Positions 23,861 to 32,522 of a stretch of 64,000 bases of DNA are shown piece after piece. Origin of the DNA: CBDATA01 sp965215615 (GTDB taxonomy: Bacteria; Acidobacteriota; Vicinamibacteria; Marinacidobacterales; Marinacidobacteraceae). The notes under the pieces were generated by a model, which did not search any database, had not been told where the DNA came from, and worked only from the letters and a program-made list of their open reading frames with translations. The number at the start of each line of letters is the position of its first letter. Positions within the stretch are counted from its first letter, which is position 1. The DNA lies in the NCBI GenBank assembly GCA_965215615.1, contig OZ244068.1:1054001-1118000 (forward strand), written 5' to 3'. The translations under genes were made by a program, and so were the position numbers.

Positions 23861-25615
23861 ATGCTGACCCGCCTCCTCGTCCGCAACTTCAAGCGGTTCG
23901 AGGAAGTGGAGATCGCGCTCGACAGCCCGGTGCTCTTCATCGGGCCGAACAATTCCGGCAAGACGACCGCGCTCCAGGCGCTCGCGCTCTGGGATCTCGG
24001 GTTGCGGCGCTGGAACGAGAAGCGCGGCGGCAAGGACACTCCCGACAAGCGGCCCGGAGTGACGGTGAGCCGGCGGGATCTGCTGGCGGTTCCGATGACG
24101 AGCGCGAAGCAGCTCTGGAGAGATTTGCGGGTCCGCCACGGGTACCGAGACAACGGAAAGCAACGGACCGAGAACATCTGCATCGAGGTGCTGGTCGAGG
24201 GGATCACCGCCGGGTGCTCCTGGAAGGCGGGACTGGAGTTCGACTACGCGAACGAAGAGTCCTTCTACTGCCGGCCGCTCCGGGCCGCAACGGGCAGCGA
24301 GGAGCGGATGCCCATTCCAGAGGAAGCAGCGGCAGTCGAAATCGCCTACCTGCCGCCGATGTCCGGCCTTTCGGCGCAGGAGCTGCGGCTCGATCCGGGC
24401 GGGGTGGCGCTTCGGATCGGCGAAGGCCGGACCGCTGAAGTGCTGCGGAACCTGTGTTACCGGGTGAGCGAGGAAAAGCCGGATGCCTGGAAAAACCTGG
24501 TCCAGCGGGTCGAAAGCTCCTTCGGAGTCCGCCTTGATCCCCCGAAGTACATCCCGGAGCGTGGCGAGATCGCCATGTCGTACACCGAGGGCGGCGCGCA
24601 TCTCGACATCACGGCGACCGGGCGGGGGATGCAGCAGACGATCCTGCTACTGGCGCACCTCGCCCTGAACCCCGGCTCGGTGCTGATCCTCGACGAGCCG
24701 GACGCGCACCTCGAAGTGATCCGGCAGCGCGAGACCTACGAGATGCTTCGGGAGGCGGCCGAGACTGCCGGCAGCCAGATCCTCGTGGCGAGCCACTCGG
24801 AAGTGCTCCTCCAAAGCGCCGCCGGACGCGATGCGATCATCGCCTTCGTCGGCAAGCCTCACTCCATCACCGACCGGGGCACGCAGGTCTTGAAGGCGCT
24901 CCGGGACATCGGGTACGCGGATTACGAGCAGACGCGCCACGCCCGTTTCGTGCTCTATGTCGAGGGGACGACCGATCTCGATGTGCTCAGGGCGTTCGCC
25001 CGGCGGCTCGGTCACGATGCGGCGCTCCGGGCGCTCGACACCGCCTTCGTCCGCCCCGTCGGAAACCATCCCACCGAAGCGAAGCGCCACTTCTTCGGAC
25101 TGCGCGAAGCCTTCCCGGATCTCCGGGGATGCGCCCTATTCGACCGCCTGGAGCGGAACCTTCCGGACATGACCGGCCTCCCCACCGAGACATGGCGGCG
25201 GCGGGAGATCGAGAGCTACCTCGCCTCGGACCGGACGTTGCTCGCGTGGTCGGAGGCGCCGGCGCAACCCGGGGTTCGATCGCTATGGGACGATCCCGAG
25301 CGACGCAGGAAGGCAATGGCCGACGCGATCGCCGAGGTCCGCGCCGCGGCGGAAACACTTCGTCCCGGCTTCGATCCGTCAGGACCGGATGCCAAGGTGA
25401 GCGACGACTATCTGAGCGCCGTCTTCCACCGTTTCTTCGGGTCGCTCGGCGAGGCGAACCAGATGCCGAAAAAGCGCTTCCACGAGCTTGCGGCCCACAT
25501 CCCGGACCAGGACCTCGATCCGGACATCGAGGAGAAGCTCGACTTCATCGCGGCGGATTCGGGACGGAATTCGCGATCGGGAACGCCCGGTTTCGGGAAT
25601 GCCAAAAACACTTGA
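23861..25615 (+). CDS. OLD-family ATPase/TOPRIM nuclease-like protein
   Basis: 584 residues. N-terminal SMC/RecF-like ATPase: LLVRNFKRFEEVEI, Walker A GPNNSGKTT (28-36), ABC-type TGRGMQQTILLL, Walker B LILDEPDAHLE, and H-loop ASHSE. The C-terminal part resembles a TOPRIM nuclease (VLYVEGTTDLDVLRAFA with the catalytic Glu, then GCALFDRLERN in place of the usual DxD). OLD-type proteins act in phage defence, often with a partner such as a UvrD helicase; none is adjacent. It converges with a frameshifted AAA ATPase 36 bp away. Confidence 0.82.
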   Translation: MLTRLLVRNFKRFEEVEIALDSPVLFIGPNNSGKTTALQALALWDLGLRRWNEKRGGKDTPDKRPGVTVSRRDLLAVPMTSAKQLWRDLRVRHGYRDNGKQRTENICIEVLVEGITAGCSWKAGLEFDYANEESFYCRPLRAATGSEERMPIPEEAAAVEIAYLPPMSGLSAQELRLDPGGVALRIGEGRTAEVLRNLCYRVSEEKPDAWKNLVQRVESSFGVRLDPPKYIPERGEIAMSYTEGGAHLDITATGRGMQQTILLLAHLALNPGSVLILDEPDAHLEVIRQRETYEMLREAAETAGSQILVASHSEVLLQSAAGRDAIIAFVGKPHSITDRGTQVLKALRDIGYADYEQTRHARFVLYVEGTTDLDVLRAFARRLGHDAALRALDTAFVRPVGNHPTEAKRHFFGLREAFPDLRGCALFDRLERNLPDMTGLPTETWRRREIESYLASDRTLLAWSEAPAQPGVRSLWDDPERRRKAMADAIAEVRAAAETLRPGFDPSGPDAKVSDDYLSAVFHRFFGSLGEANQMPKKRFHELAAHIPDQDLDPDIEEKLDFIAADSGRNSRSGTPGFGNAKNT

Positions 25616-25651
25616 ATTGGGTGGTTTCGGAGGAATAACGCGCGCACGAGA

Positions 25652-26789
25652 TCAGCGGGATCGTTCGTCGGAGGCCCGCGCTCGCTCGAGGATGTGCTCT
25701 GCGAAGCTCGGAATCCCCAATTCCCAGACTCCTGACGACACCTCCCAGATCACGCCGAGGTCCTGGAGGGTGATGTGGATCTCGCCAGGATCGTCCAGTC
25801 CCCCGCGGATCGCCGCCCCTTCCTCGAGTAGCAGGTCGAGTTGCGCATCCCCGATGTGGCCGTTCCCCTCTGCCATCCGTTCGGCCAACGGCAAAAGCGC
25901 CACGTGCACCCCGCGCTTCGGCGAACCGCTCCTGGTAGAAGGCGTGGAGCTTGGCGGCGGCCGCGTCCATCCCCGCTCTCGCAGTCCCGGCGTTGATCCG
26001 CTGCGCGCCGTCGCGCTCCGCCACCTCCCAGACGGCGCTCCCGAGAAGCTGGATGAAGTACGGGTAGAGCTGGGACTCGCGGACCAGAAGCGTCAGGGCT
26101 GCGGCATCCATCGGAAGCCCCCCGCGTTCCGCCGGTAGAGCAAGCGCTGCCTCGGCTGCTTCCTCGTCGAGGCGGCCGAGACGCCTGCGCTCGAACATCC
26201 GTTCCGTGAAGGTTCCGGCTCGTCGGAGTGCTCGCGGGGCGTCGGGCGTTCCAGCGGCCACGAGGACGAACGGCAGTTTTTCGCTCCCGGCGATCTGGGC
26301 CGCCTCGAAGAAATCCCGCGCGGCTTCGGACGCAAGGGAGTGTGCTTCGTCGAGCAGAACGACGAGCGGTGCGGAATCGGCGCGAACCCACGCAGCGAAC
26401 AGATCGATACAGTTCCGGCTCGGCGCTTGAGGCTCCGTCGTAACGCCGACCGAGGCGATTTGCCCCCCGGTAACGTGGCCGCTCTCGACCCCGGCCCGGT
26501 GCCGCAGATCCCGAACCAGGTGTTCCTCGCTCCGGAAGGCCCCGGTCCCGAGGCGCTCGGCCCGCATTCTCCGCTGGCAGGCCTGCTCGCGCACCCGCTC
26601 CAGCAGGACGGTCTTCCCGTTTCCGCGCGGGCCGAAAAAGAGGAGCCCCTGAGCGGGAGGGGCCCCCGCGGCAAGGTCGGCGAGTCGCTTCCCGGCGAGA
26701 TGGAGATCGGCTTCCCGCCCGGCGAGGAACGGAGGAACCTGTCCCGCTCCGGGCCGGAACGGGTTGCCACCTGTCACGCTCCCGACCAT
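25652..26789 (-). pseudogene. AAA ATPase (Orc1/Cdc6-like), single frameshift
   Basis: The N-terminal frame has NPFRPGAG, AGREADLHL, Walker A FGPRGNGKTVLLE and Walker B PLVVLLDEAHSL, the layout of AAA_16/Orc1-like ATPases. After HAFYQERFAEAR the frame breaks, and the remaining 85 residues continue in another frame from VHVALLPLAERMAEG to the stop at 25652. Removing one base from the run at 25909-25912 (CCCC on +, GGGG on the coding strand) joins the two parts into 378 residues. TACGCT 6 nt before the ATG at 26789 supports that start. Inactivated gene or sequencing error; its neighbours are also broken. Confidence 0.8.
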
Positions 26790-26795
26790 GCCGGG

Positions 26796-26801
26796 AGCGT
26801 A
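26796..26801 (-). promoter_or_regulatory. -10-like TACGCT, 6 nt before the AAA ATPase start
   Basis: On the minus strand TACGCT is followed by 6 nt and ATG (26789). No Shine-Dalgarno is visible. Confidence 0.35.
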
Positions 26802-26844
26802 CCGCACAAACCGGTTGCCGACTTGAGGCGGCTGGCCGCTGCCC

Positions 26845-27225
26845 GTGCCGAACTACCCGTCGAGGCAAACGGCGAGCGATTCGATCCTGGCGTCGGGAGA
26901 TCGGAAGGAAGACCTCTCAAGGGCGTATGTTCAGGCGGTCGCCTCCGCCGCGGGCTACACCCTCGCAGAACAGAACTTCGACCGGGCGCGCGGGCGGAGC
27001 GATGCGGCCCAGCGTCGACATGCATCCGGTTGGCACAGGATGGGACCTGTTGGCGCTTCCCGCTCCCCAAACGGAACTACGATCTCCTGCGGGAACCGGT
27101 GCAGGTTCCCCGAGTGCTCGTGGTGCTCGGACGAAGAACGCTGGCTCGAAATTTCCGTACAGGAACTCGTGATGCGGCGCTGCGCCTACCGGGTAGCCAT
27201 CTCCGGTGCTCCCGAAGTGAGATGG
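26845..27225 (+). pseudogene. DUF4365-like gene remnant with several frameshifts
   Basis: Pieces of one DUF4365-type protein occur in order but in all three frames: EDLSRAYVQAVASAAGYTLA (frame of 26845), RAGGAMRPSVDMH (about 26990), CWRFPLPKRNYDLL and PRVLVVLG (27049-27132), then EERWLEISVQELVMRRCAY and VAISGAPEV (about 27127-27219). At least three frameshifts are needed. DUF4365 is a PD-(D/E)xK-like domain found in defence and integrative contexts. It diverges from the AAA ATPase and fills an otherwise empty 0.8-kb gap; the remainder, 27226-27569, shows nothing I recognise. Confidence 0.72.
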
Positions 27226-27569
27226 ACCCCATCCTTTGGACAGTTTTCCCGGTCCGGATAACGAACAATTCGCCGCACGCCCCCCCCCGCCCGGGAGCCC
27301 GCCTCGTCAGCAGTGTCCACAAGCTGATTCGCGATCAGGAGGAGATGGAGGGGGTTGTGGTGCAGCAAGACTGAGCTGCCCCGTTTTCGTGGACGTCCGC
27401 GACGTGTTTCCGCCCTCGGGGGTGATACCTGACCAGGTGAGGATGAGTCACGTCTGCCCTTCTCGGGATGGGTGACGCTGACCGAGCATCGTTCGTTGTC
27501 CGAAAGAACGGAATCCATCCGGTCGAAGATCTCCTGCTTCGAAGATCGCGGGTTTGGCCCGGAAACGAG

Positions 27570-27603
27570 AACCCCCCCGCGCCCGGGTTGGGCGCGGGGG
27601 GGC
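27570..27603 (-). terminator. Strong GC hairpin terminator downstream of the FN3 lipoprotein
   Basis: Perfect 13-bp stem CCCCCCCGCGCCC / GGGCGCGGGGGGG with a 5-nt loop, 25 bp past the FN3 gene stop. On the minus strand it is followed by TTCTCGTTTCC, a weak T-rich tract. The strongest hairpin noticed in the window. Confidence 0.7.
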
Positions 27604-27627
27604 TGGTTTCCGTCGCGAGATGGGCGG

Positions 27628-29559
27628 TCAGCTGGACGCCTTCACAAGAGTGTAGGGAGAACTGACCGTCCAGGGGCCAGGACCCCTGCCTTCACTACTC
27701 CCGTTCTTGGCGCGGGCGCAGAGGTAGATGAAGCGGTTGGGCGCTGTGCTGACCGGTCGAGTGAACGCATCACTGGTGACCCGGAAGCTCTGCGTGGAGC
27801 TGGACGGCTGGCGGGCAAGGCTGGTGATCGGTGTCGCACTGGACAACCCTGTTTCCGTATTTCCTTCGCAGACGCTGATGACATCGTCCACGTCCGCTCT
27901 GGTCTCTGCACCGTTCACGGTTGTCGTTGTCACGTAGAAAATATCGAACGAATCACCGATATCGTCATTCGGGGGGACGTTCGGGCCTCCGCTCGGACGA
28001 GTCACGGTCCAAAGGAGCACGGGACTCGCGCTCGTGCCGCTCATGACGCTCGCGCTGCCGACGGTGACTCGTCCGGGTCGTGTATAGACCGGTACCGGCG
28101 CATCAACGGCGACCGCCCAGTCGGAGCGACCACTCTCGTTCTGCGCGCGGTAGCACAGGTGATACGCGGTGTTGGGAGTCAGAGTTGCATCGGTAGTGAA
28201 GGTCGTCAGCATGACCCCACTCGGAGTCAGGACTTCCCCGGTCGGTGCCCTTTCGCAAGCGGCGACGCTGGGAGTGACCGTGGTGGTGTCTCCTTGTGGA
28301 TCGACCAGGTAGCGGAACTCGTAATCCACTTCGCTGACCGAGGCCATGGTTACCGTCCAGCTAAGGCTCTCGGTGACACCTTCATCGGGCGTGCTGGCGG
28401 GATTTGCTAACCTCGGATCCGCTGGCTGATTCGCCGCCCACGCCCACGAGGGCTCGCCGTACTGCCGCACTCCGTTGGCGTTGAACCAGGTCGCACGAAC
28501 GCAGAGCGCCCGTGCCGTATTTCCACCACTGAGGCTTCCCTCCGTATGGGAAGTACTCAGGCCGATTCCAGCGGGAGTCCAAGCCCCGGAACGATCTTCG
28601 CAGGGCATGGTGGCATCGAGCGCTCCTGTAACGATCTTGGTCTGGTAGTCCACATCCGCACCGGCCTGGTCCCAGCGCCAGGTGATGGAGGCGGCGTTGC
28701 TGCGCCAGGTGATGTTGAGCGAGCCGGAGCCCATGACCGGGCTCGGGCCGGTGGAACGGAGAGTCGTGCCGGTCGCGCTCGCGCTCCAGGCGCTGTTCGT
28801 GAGCGAGTCGTCGTCCGCATCGGGGACGGCGCGGACCCGGAAAGCGTATTCGGTGCCTCCACTGAGCCCGGTCGCCTCGCACTCGTTCTCGTCCACCGAG
28901 TTGTCGTCGCCGCAGTCGGCATCGGTCCAGGCACCGCCCGCGATCCGCTGCTGCACCTCGTAGGTGTCGGCATCGTCCACTTCGCTCCACGAGAGATCGA
29001 TGCTGTCCTCGCCTGCATTCGAGGTAGCAAGACCCGTCGGGGTATCCAGCGCGGTGGCCGGCGGCGCGGCAGCCGTTCCACGCACCGGCTCGGTGTATTC
29101 GCTGTATTCGGGGGACTGGGCGGTTCCGGCGCGCGAGCGGACCCGCAGGTGCGCTACGGCTCCGTTGCTCTGGTTGCTCAGGGTGAAGCTCGGAGTGGTG
29201 ACGATGGTGAAGTTTCCTCCAGGCGAGAACGCCGCCCCCAAGCTGTACTCCACGTAGTAGCTGGTCACGCCCGAAACGGCGTTCCAGGTCCAGGTGATGG
29301 AGCCGGCACCGCTCGTGGCGGCAAGGCCGCTGGGCACCGCAAGCCCTTCCGGCTCGGGATCGGGCTCGGGATCGGGCTCGGGAGCCGGGGCTGGTGGCGG
29401 TGCCGGCGTGGGAGCCGGAGTCGGTGCGGGCGCGGGGGTTTCTTCCTCATCGCCACAGGCAGCCACGAAGAGACCGAGCCCCGCGGCGAGGCCGAGAGAC
29501 AGGACCCAATTGGGCCGACGCGTGAACCATCGGGCGGGCGTGCGAGCCGGCTGAGACAT
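27628..29559 (-). CDS. Surface lipoprotein with fibronectin type III-like repeats
   Basis: 643 residues. The start is fixed by GGAGG 9 nt upstream. Signal peptide with lipobox (LFVAAC), then an acidic DEEE patch and a Pro-rich linker (PAPTPAPTPAPPPAP and EPDPEPDPEPE). The rest is about five Ig/FN3-like modules (GLAATSGAGSITWTWNAVSG, SIDLSWSEVDDADTYEVQQ, NTAYHLCYRAQNESG) containing paired cysteines. Likely an envelope-anchored adhesive or binding protein; the ligand is unknown. It remains intact between broken accessory genes. Confidence 0.82.
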   Translation of the reverse strand: MSQPARTPARWFTRRPNWVLSLGLAAGLGLFVAACGDEEETPAPAPTPAPTPAPPPAPAPEPDPEPDPEPEGLAVPSGLAATSGAGSITWTWNAVSGVTSYYVEYSLGAAFSPGGNFTIVTTPSFTLSNQSNGAVAHLRVRSRAGTAQSPEYSEYTEPVRGTAAAPPATALDTPTGLATSNAGEDSIDLSWSEVDDADTYEVQQRIAGGAWTDADCGDDNSVDENECEATGLSGGTEYAFRVRAVPDADDDSLTNSAWSASATGTTLRSTGPSPVMGSGSLNITWRSNAASITWRWDQAGADVDYQTKIVTGALDATMPCEDRSGAWTPAGIGLSTSHTEGSLSGGNTARALCVRATWFNANGVRQYGEPSWAWAANQPADPRLANPASTPDEGVTESLSWTVTMASVSEVDYEFRYLVDPQGDTTTVTPSVAACERAPTGEVLTPSGVMLTTFTTDATLTPNTAYHLCYRAQNESGRSDWAVAVDAPVPVYTRPGRVTVGSASVMSGTSASPVLLWTVTRPSGGPNVPPNDDIGDSFDIFYVTTTTVNGAETRADVDDVISVCEGNTETGLSSATPITSLARQPSSSTQSFRVTSDAFTRPVSTAPNRFIYLCARAKNGSSEGRGPGPWTVSSPYTLVKASS

Positions 29560-29749
29560 GTTGCTTTCCTCCGAGAATGCAGGTTGCTTGAGACCCCTGG
29601 AAGGGCCTCAGCCTAGAAAGACGGCCACACGGTACCACATGGGGATGGGATTTGCGAGTGTCCGGAACGGGAGCAGCGGTCCAGGTATCGGGGAGCTGGT
29701 GCCTGAAATCAGGCCACCGGGAACTCAGCGCGTCGCGAACCCGGACAGC

Positions 29750-30391
29750 ATGAACGACCAGTGAATGGCTCCGCCGCATCCGCCTTGGCGAGGACGGGAG
29801 TCTGGAGTTCGAGGAGGTTCGCTTCAGCGGCGAGAGGATCGCCGGCCCGAGGAGCGAGAGGCTCGCGGATGAGCTGGCCGCCTTCGCCAACTCCGCAGGC
29901 GGTGTCCTGATGCTCGGAGTCACCGATCAGCGAGAGGTGATGGGGATCCCCCTCGAAAGACTCGACACGGTGGAAGCCCTGGTCCGCGAAGTGCGCAACG
30001 ACTCGATCCAGCCTCCTCTGGACGCGGGGATCCATCGGCGGGAACTGCCTGCGTCGGCGAACGGGTCGGCAGAGTTACGGCTGGTGCTGACGGTCGAGGT
30101 CCCGAGAAGCCTGTTCGTCCACGAGAGTCCTGGCGGCTACCTCCGGCGGCTCGGCAGTTCGAAGCGCCGCATGGAGCCGATGGTGCTGCAGCGTCTGATG
30201 ATGTTGCGGTCGCAGACCGGGATCGCTTCGTTCGATGAGCTGCCGGTATCCGGCACGACTCCCGGTGACCTTCATCCGGACCTCGCGGAGCGCTTCGTGA
30301 GCGAAGAGGCCGATTTCGATCTGGCGGTGAGGAAGCTGAGCCTGATCGTGAAAGGTGAGGACGAAGTGGAGCGGCTGTCGGTGGCAGGCAG
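29750..30391 (+). pseudogene. Schlafen AlbA_2-domain protein, 5' frameshift and 3' truncation
   Basis: The reading frame encodes a Schlafen/AlbA_2 DNA-binding domain: LEFEEVRFSGERIAGPR, LADELAAFANSAGGVLMLGV, GIPLERLDTVEALVREV, then PRSLFVHESPGGYLRRLGSS and RKLSLIVKGEDE. The natural start appears to be ATG 29750, but one extra A places TTSEWLRRI out of frame; the only in-frame ATG is internal (29910). The similarity ends after RLSVAG at about 30389, where sequence antisense to DUF6088 begins. The frame runs on to a stop at 30419. Family members are usually longer with a C-terminal winged helix. Confidence 0.75.
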
Positions 30392-30742
30392 CCGCCGGCT
30401 GCGGCCTGAGGTCAGATAGACCTCACGAATCGGATTCCGGGTCGTCAACCCGAGCCGATTCGCGGCTGAGCCGCCGCCCGGCACGAACGTCTCTCCCAAG
30501 AGCGCCGCGAGATTCCGAAGGGCTTTTCCGATGTCCGGTGCGCATGGCCCGAAGCGGGTCATCACCGGCCGCATGTACACCCCTTGGCAGATCCGCATGA
30601 GCCTGCCGGAGCGGGCGAGCCGCGACAAAGCCTGGCTCACAGCTGCCCGTTTCCCGAGATGAAGCAAGCCGGCCGGACAGAGCGGCGCGCCCTCCGGAAG
30701 GGCTTGCGCGTGTCTCGGGATGCGCTCGAAAAGGCTGCTCAC
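30272..30742 (-). pseudogene. DUF6088/AbiEi-type antitoxin-like protein, C-terminus replaced
   Basis: From GTG 30742, the first about 118 residues match the AbiEi-antitoxin/DUF6088 winged-helix type: KRAAVSQALSRLARSGRLMRICQGVYMRP, then GGSAANRLGLTT and REVYLTSGRSRRL. Beyond Leu encoded at 30389-30391 the frame simply reads the reverse strand of the truncated Schlafen gene (PATDSRSTSSS) to a stop at 30272. The genuine C-terminus is missing, consistent with a deletion that fused two convergent genes. No partner toxin is adjacent. Confidence 0.72.
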
Positions 30743-30764
30743 CGTTGGATCGAGCAGCCGCTCT

Positions 30765-31388
30765 TCAGGGTGAGTGGCGGAGCGCAGCGGTGAGGATGCC
30801 AGCGGTGATGAGCAGCGTCGCGCCCACCCGGTTCGCGGTCAAAAGGGCGGCGGGGCTTTGGAGCCGGTGGCGGAAGTATCCGGCGAGCAGTAGCCAGCCG
30901 AGAACCGTGCCTCCCCCCAGGGCGAGGAAGGTCGCCTCCATGATCGCGAACTGAGGCAGGAGCGGCCGGCTCCGGTCCACGAACTGGGGCAGGAAAGCGA
31001 CGAAGAACACGATGCTCTTGGGGTTCAGGGCGGTGACCACGAACGAGTCGAGGAACATGGTGCGATTCGACGCGACTTTCGCGATCGGCTCCTGATCCGG
31101 GCTCGGGCGGGTGCGCCACATCCGGATGCCGAGCCAGACGATATAGCCGGAGCCAGCGAGGGTAAGCATCCGGAAGAGCGAGTCCGAAGCCGCGAGCGCC
31201 GCTCCCACGCCGGCGAGCGAGGCGGTCATGGCCACCACGTCCCCGGCGAGGACTCCGGGTACGGTGGCCCACCCGGAAGCCGGCCCGCGACCGAGCGCGT
31301 AACCCACCACCAGCGCGATGGTGGGGCCGGGGATGAACATGAACGCCGTACACGCCCCGAGGAAAGCGAGCCAGAGGTCGAAATCCAC
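30765..31388 (-). CDS. LysE/RhtB-family amino-acid exporter
   Basis: 207 residues with six hydrophobic helices. The family signature FIPGPTIALVVGYALGRG is near the N-terminus, and the central LNPKSIVFFVAFLPQFVD motif is diagnostic of LysE/RhtB translocators. It exports amino acids or analogues; specificity is unknown. The GTG start follows the stop of the PQQ-like gene by 9 bp, so it is probably the last gene of that operon. Confidence 0.9.
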   Translation of the reverse strand: MDFDLWLAFLGACTAFMFIPGPTIALVVGYALGRGPASGWATVPGVLAGDVVAMTASLAGVGAALAASDSLFRMLTLAGSGYIVWLGIRMWRTRPSPDQEPIAKVASNRTMFLDSFVVTALNPKSIVFFVAFLPQFVDRSRPLLPQFAIMEATFLALGGGTVLGWLLLAGYFRHRLQSPAALLTANRVGATLLITAGILTAALRHSP

Positions 31389-31397
31389 GACGGCGCT

Positions 31398-32522
31398 TCA
31401 GTGGGGATTTCGGGGATGGCCGGCGAGGCCGAAGAGCGCGCCGTCCTGGGTTCCCACCACCAGGAAGTCGCCCGCGATGGCCGGCGAGCCCATGATCGCC
31501 GCTCCGAGATGGTGCTCCGCGAGCTTCTCTCCGGTTTCGAAGTCGAGGACGTAGAGCCGTCCGTCGGCGTTGCCGGCATAGACCCGGTCTCCGGCGACGG
31601 CGGGCGAGGCATCGAATCGCGCCCGCCCGCGGAAGGTCCAGCGCGCCTCGCCGGTGTTCCGGTCGAGCGCGTGGATCAGCTTGTCGCGGCCGGCGACGAT
31701 CACCAGATCGCCGGCGACGGCCCCCGAGGCGTAGAAGGGGAAGTGCCTCGTCGGGTGTTCGTAGGACCAGAGGAGTTCCCGGTCTTCGAGGCCCAGCGCG
31801 AGAACCTGGTTGTTGAAAGTACCGAAGTAGGCGACTCCGCCTGCGATCGCGGGGGAAGCCGCCGTGTAGCCGCCGGCATCGAATCGGAGCACTTCCGCGC
31901 CGCTTGCGAGCCGGATTCCCCGGAACACCGCGTCGCATCCGCTGATGTAAGCCACCCCGTCCCGGATACCGGCGGTGGCGTGCACCGGGCCGTCGGTCAT
32001 CACCTCGAACCGCAGATCCCCCGAGCGCCGGTCGAGCGCGTAGAACTTCTGGTCGTAGCTCCCGATCAGGACCAGGTCGCCCGCGACCACCGGCGAGGCC
32101 TTGATTTCCGCCCCGGTGGAAAAGGTCCAGAGCGGGATGCCGGTTTCGGCATCGAGAGCGTGGAGGGTTCCGAGCAGGTCGCCGACGAAGACTGCGCCGT
32201 CCGCGACCGCCGGCGAGGATTCGCCGAAGAGATCCTCCGCGCCGGCTTCCGGCTGGAAGCGCCAGCGCTCTTCTCCGGTTTCGAGATCGAGGCGGACCAT
32301 CACGTCGGGGAGCGCGGTAGCGAAGACCGCCCCGTCCACGACCGCGGGGGAAGATTCCACCGAGAAGCCGAGGGGGGCCGTCCAGCGCACCGCGAGCTCT
32401 TCGGGGAGCGGCGCGGCGGCGACCCCGCGAAGCTCGGGGCCGCGGCGGAACTGGGGCCAGTCGGCGGGCTCTTCGGCGAGCGCGGCCGCGGCCAGCAGTG
32501 CGAGCAGGGGAGTCAGGCGCAT
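31398..32522 (-). CDS. PQQ-binding-like beta-propeller protein (A)
   Basis: 374 residues with signal peptide 1-16 (MRLTPLLALLAAAALA). Eight-bladed PQQ-like propeller with repeats of the ALDAETGIPLWTF type (also YALDRRSGDLRF, HALDRNTGEARWTF, YVLDFETGEKLAE) and interspersed SSPAVxDGxVF strands. No catalytic dehydrogenase motif is visible, so it may be structural, a binding protein or a quinoprotein relative. The start overlaps the Fe-ADH 3' end by 10 bp, placing it in the PQQ-like(B)-ADH-PQQ-like(A)-LysE operon. Confidence 0.87.
   Translation of the reverse strand: MRLTPLLALLAAAALAEEPADWPQFRRGPELRGVAAAPLPEELAVRWTAPLGFSVESSPAVVDGAVFATALPDVMVRLDLETGEERWRFQPEAGAEDLFGESSPAVADGAVFVGDLLGTLHALDAETGIPLWTFSTGAEIKASPVVAGDLVLIGSYDQKFYALDRRSGDLRFEVMTDGPVHATAGIRDGVAYISGCDAVFRGIRLASGAEVLRFDAGGYTAASPAIAGGVAYFGTFNNQVLALGLEDRELLWSYEHPTRHFPFYASGAVAGDLVIVAGRDKLIHALDRNTGEARWTFRGRARFDASPAVAGDRVYAGNADGRLYVLDFETGEKLAEHHLGAAIMGSPAIAGDFLVVGTQDGALFGLAGHPRNPH

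Noticed and set aside
27226..27569. Possible C-terminal remainder of the DUF4365 pseudogene
   Set aside because: Only vague similarity in one frame; no ordered motifs, so it was left out of the pseudogene call.
29346..29400. Tandem GGGATC/GGGCTC-type repeats resembling a satellite
   Set aside because: They encode the proline/acidic linker (EPDPEPDPEPE) of the FN3 lipoprotein and need no other explanation.
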